A DNA stretch of 7,561 nt from Balneolales bacterium (GCA_007131625.1 SLQC01000421.1:1-7561), one strand, 5' to 3'. Positions 1 through 5,748 are shown, counted from the stretch's first letter. Numbers and translations are program-made. Notes: a model not told the origin generated them from the sequence alone.

Positions 1-1
1 A

Positions 2-1087
2 AAGGCTGATCACCCCTGGTACCATGCATTGCTGGAAAACAGAGTGCCGCAACGGGCGCTGTTTATCCTGCCGCTACTTATCTTTTACATAGGCTTCGAA
101 TGGGTATCCGATATCCCGGAAGAACTGCTTGGATTTTTCATGCGTCTTATCAATGCCAGCATGATTCTGATTGTGGCTCGGACTCTTGACAGCTTTCTTT
201 CCACCATTCATACGATTCACCTGCAGCTGCAGGATACTTATCGACGTCCCATTAAAAGCTACATTCAACTCGCCAAAGTGCTGGTCTATTTGGTTGCTGC
301 GGTGTTGATCATTGCACAGTTGGCCAACCAGTCTCCCTGGTATTTTCTAAGCGGTATTGGAGCAATGACCGCTATCGTTATACTGGTTTTCCGGGATACG
401 CTGCTGTCGCTGGTTGCAAGTGTGCAACTTACCAACAACGATCTTATCCGGGTCGGTGACTGGATTGAAATGCAGCAGTTTGGCGCAGACGGTGACGTCA
501 TCGATATCGCACTCAACAATGTTCGTATATTGAACTGGGATAAAACCTTTGCTGTTATCCCGACCCACAAGTTTCTGGAACACGGCTTCCGGAACTGGCG
601 GGGGATGAGGGACAGCGGCGGGCGACGGATCATGCGGTCACTATTTATTGATATCGAGAGTATCCGGTTTCTGACGCTGTCGGAGATCGAACGTTTGAAA
701 GAGTCCAGACTGCTACACGATTACATCTCGGCTAAATTGGACGATGTAAACAACTATAACCAAAAACATCTTACCAAACCAAGTGTCATAACCAATGGGC
801 GATGGTTGACCAACATCGGGACATTCCGGGCATATGCATTAGCCTACCTGAAGCAGCATCCACGAACGAATAAGGAGCTCCTTACTCTGGTTCGACAGCT
901 CGAACCCACAGCTCATGGTCTTCCCCTGCAGCTTTATACTTTTGCCGCCAGCACACAATGGGCAGAGTACGAACATATCCAGGCTGAAATTTTCGATCAT
1001 GTTTTGGCGATTCTACCCGAATTCGGATTGCGGCATTACCAACAGCCATCCGGGTGGAGTTTTGAGAAACTGCAAATGTCGCATTAG
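2..1087 (+). CDS. mscM: Mechanosensitive ion channel, MscS superfamily, YbdG/MscM type (5' partial)
   Basis: Inner-membrane channel that opens under membrane tension and releases solutes during hypo-osmotic shock. The frame is open from base 2, and residues before the TTG at 29 (KADHPWYHAL) still align with the family, so the gene starts upstream of the window; TTG 29 is not the true start. By comparison with E. coli YbdG (about 415 aa) roughly the first 60-70 residues are missing. Numbering from TTG 29, hydrophobic segments lie near 11-26, 36-56 and 83-99. The pore helix and MscS core follow at about 106-135 (LSGIGAMTAIVILVF). The beta-domain contains GDWIEM (143-148), FGADGDVIDI (151-160) and an NWD-type motif (169-171). 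YbdG-specific blocks come next: SGGRRI (196-201), TNIGTFRAY (261-269), GLPL (297-300) and IFDH (321-324). These match E. coli YbdG closely as remembered. The stop is TAG 1085-1087. The next frame downstream is a foreign-looking gene remnant. Confidence 0.93.
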   Translation, partial: KADHPWYHALLENRVPQRALFILPLLIFYIGFEWVSDIPEELLGFFMRLINASMILIVARTLDSFLSTIHTIHLQLQDTYRRPIKSYIQLAKVLVYLVAAVLIIAQLANQSPWYFLSGIGAMTAIVILVFRDTLLSLVASVQLTNNDLIRVGDWIEMQQFGADGDVIDIALNNVRILNWDKTFAVIPTHKFLEHGFRNWRGMRDSGGRRIMRSLFIDIESIRFLTLSEIERLKESRLLHDYISAKLDDVNNYNQKHLTKPSVITNGRWLTNIGTFRAYALAYLKQHPRTNKELLTLVRQLEPTAHGLPLQLYTFAASTQWAEYEHIQAEIFDHVLAILPEFGLRHYQQPSGWSFEKLQMSH

Positions 1088-1401
1088 AAACCACGATCAC
1101 ATTCACCTTTAATCAGGCCCTGGATGTGTATACGATAAATCCCGACTACATCGGTGATTATTTTATTGCATATCCCATGGATGAAATTACGATTATGGAT
1201 CATTCCTTTTCTGAGGGTAACACCACGGTGAGCATGGACGTGATTCATTCGGCTGATTCCGATTATGTATGGATTTTTTACGGGCTGCTGGCAGACAATG
1301 GCTATCTCATGTCACCCGTCTCTTCACTTCACTTATCCTCGCTTGCCATTTCTTCTCATCACTTGTCATTAATCCGGCTTAATGCTTTTATAAAGGTATA
1401 A
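1066..1401 (+). pseudogene. Remnant of a secreted Ig-like (SbsA/Big_5-type) domain protein
   Basis: An open frame (+1 frame) runs from just after the TGA at 1063-1065 to the stop ending at 1401, overlapping the last 22 bp of mscM. Its first codons read ETANVALETTITFTFNQALD, which resembles the opening strand of SbsA/Big_5 Ig-like domains ('...v....i.f.F...ld'). The next part (PMDEITIMDHSFSEG, then TTVSMDVIHSADSDYVWIFYG) continues as plausible beta-strands of such a domain. There is no start codon before a GTG at 1126, which lies in the middle of the domain, and no ribosome binding site, signal peptide or promoter. From about codon 80 the translation turns Ser/Leu/His-rich, because it enters a simple pyrimidine-rich repeat and is no longer convincing protein. 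I read it as a broken internal piece of a larger secreted protein, left by rearrangement next to mscM. A real small gene starting at GTG 1126 (91 aa) is the less likely alternative. The domain assignment is from pattern memory. Confidence 0.55.
1319..1368 (+). repeat. Degenerate 10-nt tandem repeat, consensus about TCRCTTNNCA
   Basis: Five successive decamers can be laid out: TCTCTTCACT, TCACTTATCC, TCGCTTGCCA, TTTCTTCTCA, TCACTTGTCA. The best pair, 1339-1350 and 1359-1370, agrees at 10 of 12 positions. The array is strongly pyrimidine-rich on the plus strand and lies at the 3' edge of the Ig-like remnant, between two convergent transcription units. Its function is unknown; it may be a decayed simple repeat. 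Confidence 0.5.
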
Positions 1402-1410
1402 AAAAATTCG
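1386..1410. terminator. Weak AT-only hairpin between convergent genes (possible bidirectional terminator)
   Basis: TTTTATA (1386-1392) and TATAAAA (1397-1403) form a 7-bp stem with an AAGG loop, flanked by further A residues on the plus strand. For the helicase transcript (minus strand) it lies directly after the tandem stop codons TGA (1415-1417) and TAG (1412-1414), and follows a U-rich run. The stem has no G:C pair, so it would be weak. The position between convergent genes is the main support. Confidence 0.25.
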
Positions 1411-1414
1411 GCTA

Positions 1415-3079
1415 TCAGCGACGTCCGCCCGTTTTTTTCCTTCCACCCTTTTTCACAAATGGGGCATAAAACGGTTCCGGCTCATCGCTTCTATTCTGCT
1501 TTGCCCTGAACGTTTTGCCCCGCTTCCTGGAACTCGATTTGTCACGATCAGTCCGATCAGTGCGGTCGAAACGGTCGGTGTCGCCTTTGCCCCGCCTGGG
1601 TCGACCCGAACCCGTTTTGTCTCCGTGACCAGGTTTACCACTTCGTGACGGTCTGCCACTGCGTGCCGTCCCATCCTTACCGGAACCGGTTTCATGTTCA
1701 ACAGTGCCTGATACAACTGCCGGTCTGGCACTTTCGCGCATTTTCAGTAATGCGGCGGCGACCTCGATCGGGGTAAATCGGTCGGTGGTCATCGCCTCGA
1801 CTTGTTCGATGTAAGGCCGGAGTCCACCCGATTCCAGCGTATCGGTAACTTCCTGAAGAAAGGTATTTATGATGGATGCTTCCACCTCTTTTACCGACGG
1901 CAGGGGTATCGTTTCAATCTGAAGTTTCAGCATCCGTTCGATATACCGGATATTCCGGCTTTTTCGTCCGGATGAAAACGTATAAGCGACGCCTTCGCGG
2001 CCTGCCCGACCGGTACGTCCGATCCGGTGCACATAATATTCGGGATCCTGGGGGATGTCGTAGTTAAAAACGGCATCCACGTTTTCGACATCGAGTCCTC
2101 TTGCGGCAACGTCCGTGGCGATAAGTACCTCGATGCGGCCCTGACGGAATCTGTTCATCACTTTGTCGCGAATCGCCTGGGTCATATCGCCGTGGAGAGC
2201 GTCGGATGCATAACCACGCGATTGCATTTCGCTGACCAGGGTGTCGCAGGCCCGCTTGGTGTTGCAAAAAATGAGTGACAGCCTGAAATTGTTGAGATCG
2301 AGCAGTCGGCAGATGCCATCGGTCCGCATCGAATCGCGCGCTTCGACGACATACTGGCGGATGCCGTCGGCGGACGGTGCCTTGCCCTCTACGTTGATCA
2401 TCTCGGGTTTGTTAAAAAAATGGTTCATGATCCGCTTGATGTCCGGCGACATCGTAGCGGAGAACATGACCGTCTGACGCGGGGTATCGCCGGTAGCAAA
2501 ACCCAGGATCATTTCGATGTCCTCCCGAAAGCCCATATTGAGCATTTCATCGGCTTCATCCAGCACAACCATATTTAAATGGTCGAGCTTCAGGGTACCG
2601 CGTTTCAGATGATCGATCACGCGGCCTGGTGTACCCACGACAATCTGTGAGCCTGATTTGATCTGTTTGATCTGCCGCTGGATCGGTTGTCCGCCGTAAA
2701 CGGGGGTAACATTCACACTTCCGATATACTTTGCGAGTTTGATAAATTCCCCGGTAACCTGCACGGCCAGTTCGCGAGTGGGGCACATAACGATTGTCTG
2801 TACGTTTTTGGAAGAGGTGTCGATGCGATCCAGAATGGGAACGGCGAATGCGGCCGTTTTTCCGGTTCCGGTTTGAGCCTGACCGGCTACATCCCTTCCG
2901 GAAAGGATCAATGGGATTACGGCAGACTGGATTTTTGTGGGGGCTTCATAGCCCATTTCATTGATGGCCCTCATAACGGGCGTACTAATGCCGAGATCGG
3001 CAAAGAGATTGGTATTCACGGTAAGATATCTTGTAGACTGTAATATAACCGGCCGTATGGAAATAGTCTGTGCATCCAT
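1415..3079 (-). CDS. deaD: DEAD-box ATP-dependent RNA helicase, DeaD/CsdA lineage
   Basis: Cytoplasmic helicase that unwinds short RNA duplexes, usually in ribosome assembly, mRNA decay or cold adaptation. All core motifs are intact in the 554-aa reading: Q motif GYEAPTKIQ (43-51), motif I AQTGTGKT (68-75), Ia PTRELA (100-105), Ib TPGR (150-153), II DEAD (174-177), III SAT (207-209), IV LIFCNTK (269-275), V TDVAARGLDV (322-331) and VI HRIGRTGRAG (351-360). After the core, about 377-447 (LESGGL, then AAALLKM) resembles the dimerisation/linker segment of E. coli DeaD. The DbpA-type RNA-binding domain that normally follows is absent. Residues from about 457 to the end are a Gly/Ser/Arg/Lys-rich tail with DRT-like repeats. 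The start is uncertain: ATG 3079 gives an extra 20 residues, while GTG 3019 (protein beginning VNTNLFADLG) places the start where most family members begin; neither has a clear Shine-Dalgarno. It ends in tandem stops and is transcribed away from the pilus genes. Confidence 0.95.
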   Translation of the reverse strand: MDAQTISIRPVILQSTRYLTVNTNLFADLGISTPVMRAINEMGYEAPTKIQSAVIPLILSGRDVAGQAQTGTGKTAAFAVPILDRIDTSSKNVQTIVMCPTRELAVQVTGEFIKLAKYIGSVNVTPVYGGQPIQRQIKQIKSGSQIVVGTPGRVIDHLKRGTLKLDHLNMVVLDEADEMLNMGFREDIEMILGFATGDTPRQTVMFSATMSPDIKRIMNHFFNKPEMINVEGKAPSADGIRQYVVEARDSMRTDGICRLLDLNNFRLSLIFCNTKRACDTLVSEMQSRGYASDALHGDMTQAIRDKVMNRFRQGRIEVLIATDVAARGLDVENVDAVFNYDIPQDPEYYVHRIGRTGRAGREGVAYTFSSGRKSRNIRYIERMLKLQIETIPLPSVKEVEASIINTFLQEVTDTLESGGLRPYIEQVEAMTTDRFTPIEVAAALLKMRESARPAVVSGTVEHETGSGKDGTARSGRPSRSGKPGHGDKTGSGRPRRGKGDTDRFDRTDRTDRDKSSSRKRGKTFRAKQNRSDEPEPFYAPFVKKGGRKKTGGRR

Positions 3080-3091
3080 ACCCGGTAGTTA

Positions 3092-3108
3092 ATCCCGGAT
3101 TTCGGGAT
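3092..3108 (-). promoter_or_regulatory. Hairpin in the helicase mRNA leader just upstream of ATG 3079
   Basis: ATCCCG (3092-3097) and CGGGAT (3103-3108) form a perfect 6-bp stem with a 5-nt loop. In the minus-strand transcript it ends 12 nt before the upstream ATG, where ribosomes would bind. A CCGGG sequence is repeated between the stem and the ATG and could compete for pairing. Structured leaders are common in cold-induced helicase mRNAs, but no known leader class is recognised here. Confidence 0.35.
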
Positions 3109-3181
3109 CTCATAATCTCCCTCAACGCTGTTGCCACTATGTACGCGTCATCTTTGAAAGGGACGATATGAGCAATCTGAC

Positions 3182-3206
3182 ATTATAAGGAAAGCGGGTT
3201 GTACAA
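3182..3206 (-). promoter_or_regulatory. Possible helicase promoter (perfect TATAAT -10)
   Basis: On the minus strand a perfect TATAAT lies at 3187-3182, about 100 nt before ATG 3079 and 160 nt before GTG 3019. TTGTAC (3206-3201) resembles a -35 box, but the spacer is only 13 nt, shorter than the usual 16-18. The -10 is therefore the main support. An inverted repeat overlaps the upstream side. Confidence 0.4.
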
Positions 3207-3233
3207 GCTTTTTTTATGCCTTTACATACAACC
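3197..3233. repeat. Inverted repeat GGTTGTA ... TACAACC upstream of the helicase
   Basis: GGTTGTA (3197-3203) and TACAACC (3227-3233) are perfect 7-bp inverted copies separated by 23 bp. Extending by two bases each way gives 8 of 9 matches. The proximal arm overlaps the TTGTACAA palindrome (3199-3206), which coincides with the candidate -35 region. It could be an operator with half-sites about three turns apart (30 bp start to start), or chance. Confidence 0.3.
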
Positions 3234-3389
3234 GGTGTAAATATACGAAATTTTTTTGCACGAAAATGGTCTGGCTGACAAGTTTGTACCCGACATGTTG
3301 AAATTATTGCCATAATTAAACGATAATATAGTTAATAACTTGTTAAACCGTAACATACAGGTTACTGAGGCAAGGTATACGAGAGCAGG
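3234..3389. other. AT-rich intergenic DNA with no recognised gene
   Basis: This is the part of the helicase-pilin intergenic region (3080-3673) not covered by other entries. It is AT-rich, with runs of T around 3251-3257 and a TAA/TTA-rich stretch around 3315-3345. An open frame on the minus strand across 3222-3584 gives a 120-aa translation with no family resemblance, so no gene is called. No tRNA, known riboswitch or known small RNA was recognised. Confidence 0.6.
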
Positions 3390-3439
3390 GAATTTCGTAA
3401 GTTGAGAACAGAATTGCCAGTCTTTACGGGTGAATTGCC
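3390..3439 (+). repeat. Three direct repeats GAATTKCS at exact 21-bp steps upstream of the pilin promoter
   Basis: GAATTTCG starts at 3390, GAATTGCC at 3411 and GAATTGCC at 3432, so consecutive copies are exactly 21 bp apart (two helical turns, same face of the DNA). The last two are identical and the first differs at two positions. A weaker GAAT occurs at 3452. The array ends about 40 bp upstream of the candidate pilin -35 box. This layout is typical of binding sites for an activator or other cooperatively binding protein. No known regulator motif is recognised. Confidence 0.5.
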
Positions 3440-3477
3440 GTGCCCACAACAGAATATTAAGAAATTTTAATTTTTTC

Positions 3478-3506
3478 TTGCACTTTCTATTAGAAGATCG
3501 TAATAT
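3478..3506 (+). promoter_or_regulatory. Candidate pilin promoter, TTGCAC-N17-TAATAT with AT-rich upstream element
   Basis: TTGCAC (3478-3483) and TAATAT (3501-3506) are separated by exactly 17 bp. The A/T-rich run at 3459-3477 resembles an UP element, as expected for a strongly expressed pilin gene. The match to the sigma-70 consensus is moderate (3/6 and 4/6). If used, transcription would start near 3513 and give a leader of about 160 nt before the pilin ATG. Confidence 0.4.
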
Positions 3507-3513
3507 AAAATGC

Positions 3514-3653
3514 CACTGATACCTACGGTAAAATATTTCAGTCAGTGCGGCAACGGCCAGAGAGGTCGGAAAAATATTTACCAATAGAACTATCGATTAA
3601 AAGCAGTTATAAAATTGGAGAGTGAACAGCCTGTCACCCTCTATAAAACTCTC
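3514..3653 (+). promoter_or_regulatory. Structured 5' leader of the pilin mRNA with alternative hairpins
   Basis: Several short stems can form. CACTGA (3514-3519) pairs with TCAGTG (3542-3547) and encloses TACC/GGTA. CGGCC (3554-3558) pairs with GGTCG (3564-3568) around a 5-nt loop, using one G:U pair. Near the start codon the same strand GAGAGT (3618-3623) can pair either with the TCACCCTC region (3634-3641, one mismatch) or perfectly with ACTCTC (3648-3653), so the two folds are mutually exclusive. No known riboswitch class was recognised. The stems are short and could be chance. Confidence 0.3.
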
Positions 3654-3673
3654 ACAAAACAAAGGTAAACAAA

Positions 3674-4129
3674 ATGGGTCAACAGCAATTACTTCTCGTA
3701 ATACTTGTAACTATTCTCGTGGGAATTGCCACGGTAGTTGCAATCAACGTTTTCGGCACCGCTGCCGAAGATGCCAATCGTGATGCGGTACGTCAGGACC
3801 TGCTTCAGGGTGCCACCGCTGCACAAGCAGTATGGACCAGACCAGCGATGCTTGATGGTGCCGCACAAGATTTTGTAACAATTCCTGATGCTGATTTGCT
3901 CAGAAGACTTGGAATGCCATTATATTTTGATGATAATACAACTAATTTAGGGTCCAATGAAAATGGTTCCTATTCAATTGCTGATACTACGCCAATGTCT
4001 ATTCAGCTGTTAGGCGAACCAACTAGTGGAGGTACTAATATCCGGGCTTGGGTTTGCCGTGATGTTAATCGTAATTGGCAAGTAGCCATAGGAGATGATG
4101 GTGTTGTAACTGATCCATGTGCTGATTGA
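3674..4129 (+). CDS. Atypical type IV pilin-like protein with minimal leader
   Basis: Probable major subunit of a type IV pilus or pseudopilus; 151 aa. Residues 6-28 form one long hydrophobic helix, followed by an amphipathic stretch (about 30-54: AAEDANRDAVRQDLLQG). That is the lollipop N-terminus of pilins. Two cysteines near the C-terminus (C128, C149) are placed like the disulfide-bonded D-region of pilins. The N-terminus is odd: it begins MGQQQLLLVI, so if the prepilin peptidase cuts after Gly2 the leader is two residues without basic charge, position +1 is Gln and Glu5 is replaced by Leu. The start is secure: an in-frame TAA lies at 3644-3646 with no ATG, GTG or TTG before ATG 3674, and AAAGG (3661-3665) gives an 8-nt spaced ribosome binding site. 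Similar 'MGQQQ' proteins occur, as I recall, in Rhodothermota/Balneolota-type genomes, usually annotated hypothetical. It is followed by a terminator, then pilC and pilB. The 3' half is much more AT-rich than the 5' half. Confidence 0.8.
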   Translation: MGQQQLLLVILVTILVGIATVVAINVFGTAAEDANRDAVRQDLLQGATAAQAVWTRPAMLDGAAQDFVTIPDADLLRRLGMPLYFDDNTTNLGSNENGSYSIADTTPMSIQLLGEPTSGGTNIRAWVCRDVNRNWQVAIGDDGVVTDPCAD

Positions 4130-4169
4130 TAAGGGTAAATTAATACCTTTACCATAATATGAGCTTTCT

Positions 4170-4200
4170 AAAAAGGCTCCCTAAGGAGCCTTTTTATTTT
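4170..4200 (+). terminator. Strong intrinsic terminator after the pilin gene
   Basis: AAAAAGGCTCC (4170-4180) pairs perfectly with GGAGCCTTTTT (4185-4195) around a CTAA loop, and the T-rich tail continues to 4200. It is an 11-bp stem with a six-pair G/C-rich core (GGCTCC/GGAGCC), 40 bp after the pilin stop. Because of its A and T flanks it could also work on the opposite strand. Confidence 0.9.
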
Positions 4201-4329
4201 ATTGAACTAAATGTTTTTTTCTCGATGTTTTTTAAAAATTAAATTAATCAGTGCGATTGATATATGATATATACAAAAACACTTCTATAGATATTGTTTT
4301 TCGCTGCTTGATACTTATACCCTAAAACC
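4201..4329 (+). promoter_or_regulatory. AT-rich leader region of pilC; weak promoter candidates
   Basis: This stretch follows the pilin terminator, so pilC needs its own promoter or read-through. It contains a direct repeat of ATGTTTTTT (4211 and 4225) and a tandem GATATAT pair (4259-4272). The best sigma-70-like candidate is TTGTTT (4294-4299), 16 bp, TATACC (4316-4321). That would start transcription almost at the ATG (4330) and give a leaderless mRNA. TATAGA (4286-4291) is another possible -10. None is convincing, and no Shine-Dalgarno precedes the ATG. Confidence 0.25.
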
Positions 4330-5658
4330 ATGCAACAATTTCGCTTTCAGGCAATATCACCCAATGGAAAACTGGTTCAAGGCGAATTTGAAGCCGGCAA
4401 TAAAAAGAAAGCCCAGGCCAAAGTCGACAAACTGATCAGGGCCAAAAACCTGAAGTCGGAAGGGCTCGAAGTCAAGAAAAAATTTATTTACAAGGTTCGG
4501 AAGGGGAAAGGACCTGTCGTTGAAGGAGAGCAGGAGGCTTACTCCAAAGAGGAGGTCGACCATGCACTCGTCAAACTCGGGTATGATGTTGTAAAAATCG
4601 AAAAGAAGCTTTTTGATTTCAAAGGTGGCGTGCCCAACAACGAAATCGTTACCTTTATCCGGCTTTCGGCCGATCTGCTTCGTCAAAAGCTGCCCTATGA
4701 CCAGATCCTCGACCTGCTGTACGAAGACACGCCCAACAAGCGGCTGAAAGACACCATCAAGACGATTCAGAAAGATCTGAAGGATGGCAAGGAGGGGATG
4801 GATGTCTACGGAAAACACGAAGATGTTTTTGGTAAATTCGCATGCTACATGCTTGGAGTAGCGTCCACTTCGGGTAACATGGCCCTGGTGTTCGAAAGTA
4901 CGGCCAAATTCCTGGAACGGAACGCTACATTTAAAAAGAACTTGCGCCGCGCTCTGATGATGCCGACCGTCACGGTCATCGCCGTCATCGGCGTGGTCCT
5001 GTTTTATGTCGGCTATATTTTTCCGGCAACCGCCGAAATGTTTCTGGAATTCGATATCGCACTCCCCCCAATGACTGCCGCCACTCTCGACTTCAGCAAT
5101 TGGCTGCAGTCATACTGGATTCCTCTCGCCATTTCCTTTTTTGGCCCGATCATCGGATTTATCCTGTATTTCCGAACTCCGAGGGGCAAGCTGTTTCTGG
5201 ATCGTTATATCATAAAAATCCCTATCATCGGTGACCTGCTGCACAAAACCAGTATCGAAATTTTTTCGCGGGTATTCTTCACCCTGTACAGCGGAGCCGG
5301 ACAGAATATCGAGGTGATCCGGGTAGGCGCCGAGGCGTGTCGGAACAGCTACATGTCCAGACAGATCAAGGAAGTCTCCATCCGGATGATGCTGGACGAC
5401 GGCAAGGGACTGGTCGAATCACTGCAGGAGTCCGGAGTATTCACCCATACCGCTCTCAGCCGTTTCAAACTTGGAGCCGAATCGGGCGCACTCAAGGATA
5501 ATGCCAAGCAGCTTGCTGACTACTACGAAACCCAGACCACCTACAAAATGGACTCGGTTATCGATACCATCAACCTCTTTATTAATTTGTTTATCATGGT
5601 CGCACTGATCGGCATCACCGTTGTTTCCTCAGAAGCAGCTATTATTCGACCCAATTAA
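4330..5658 (+). CDS. pilC: PilC/GspF-family inner-membrane platform protein
   Basis: Platform protein that sits in the inner membrane, contacts the assembly ATPase and drives pilin insertion into the growing fibre. At 442 aa it is slightly longer than usual (about 400). Two GspF/T2SF helical domains are visible. The first spans about 105-236 with the STSGN motif (179-183) and a membrane segment at about 211-235. The second spans about 300-437 with the classic ESG motif (384-386, in LGAESGALKDNA) and a membrane segment at about 412-433. A further membrane segment lies at about 262-281. The N-terminus holds two tandem copies of the small beta-motif that normally occurs once (FRFQAISPNGKLVQGEFEA at 4-22; FIYKVRKGKGPVVEGEQEA at 52-70). 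The ATG has no Shine-Dalgarno before it (CCTAAAACC). It lies 200 bp after the pilin and 90 bp before pilB on the same strand. Whether it serves a pilus or a type II secretion system cannot be told from sequence alone. Confidence 0.92.
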   Translation: MQQFRFQAISPNGKLVQGEFEAGNKKKAQAKVDKLIRAKNLKSEGLEVKKKFIYKVRKGKGPVVEGEQEAYSKEEVDHALVKLGYDVVKIEKKLFDFKGGVPNNEIVTFIRLSADLLRQKLPYDQILDLLYEDTPNKRLKDTIKTIQKDLKDGKEGMDVYGKHEDVFGKFACYMLGVASTSGNMALVFESTAKFLERNATFKKNLRRALMMPTVTVIAVIGVVLFYVGYIFPATAEMFLEFDIALPPMTAATLDFSNWLQSYWIPLAISFFGPIIGFILYFRTPRGKLFLDRYIIKIPIIGDLLHKTSIEIFSRVFFTLYSGAGQNIEVIRVGAEACRNSYMSRQIKEVSIRMMLDDGKGLVESLQESGVFTHTALSRFKLGAESGALKDNAKQLADYYETQTTYKMDSVIDTINLFINLFIMVALIGITVVSSEAAIIRPN

Positions 5659-5748
5659 CCGGAACAACAGCCATCAAAACCGCATTTATTTATAGCTTGA
5701 ACTGAATCATATTCATCTACTGAAGTATTTACATTCCTACGCCTTACT

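Noticed and set aside
3255..3286. Bacteroidota-style promoter TTTG-N20-CAAGTTTG on the plus strand
   Set aside because: The -7 box differs from TAnnTTTG at its first base, and it lies almost 390 bp upstream of the pilin with no gene in between; the 3478-3506 candidate is closer and better placed.
3554..3568. Hairpin CGGCC-agaga-GGTCG as a terminator
   Set aside because: No T-run follows on the plus strand. On the minus strand the T-run precedes the stem, so it is not an intrinsic terminator on either strand; kept only as part of the pilin leader structure.
3222..3584. Open frame of 120 codons on the minus strand in the intergenic region
   Set aside because: The translation is Phe/Leu/Lys/Ser-rich without domain pattern, overlaps the likely pilin promoter and repeats on the other strand, and has no ribosome binding site.
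3514..3673. c-di-GMP (GEMM) riboswitch in the pilin leader
   Set aside because: The conserved GEMM core sequences and tetraloop/receptor arrangement are not present; the stems are shorter and arranged differently.
4357..4818. Long open frame (153 codons) on the minus strand inside pilC
   Set aside because: It is a shadow frame of pilC, which has clear family motifs on the plus strand. The same holds for the minus-strand frames at 5737-6171 and 6913-7419 inside pilB.
5703..5715. TGAAT-cat-ATTCA inverted repeat between pilC and pilB
   Set aside because: A 5-bp AT-rich stem with a 3-nt loop in a 90-bp gap is well within chance expectation.
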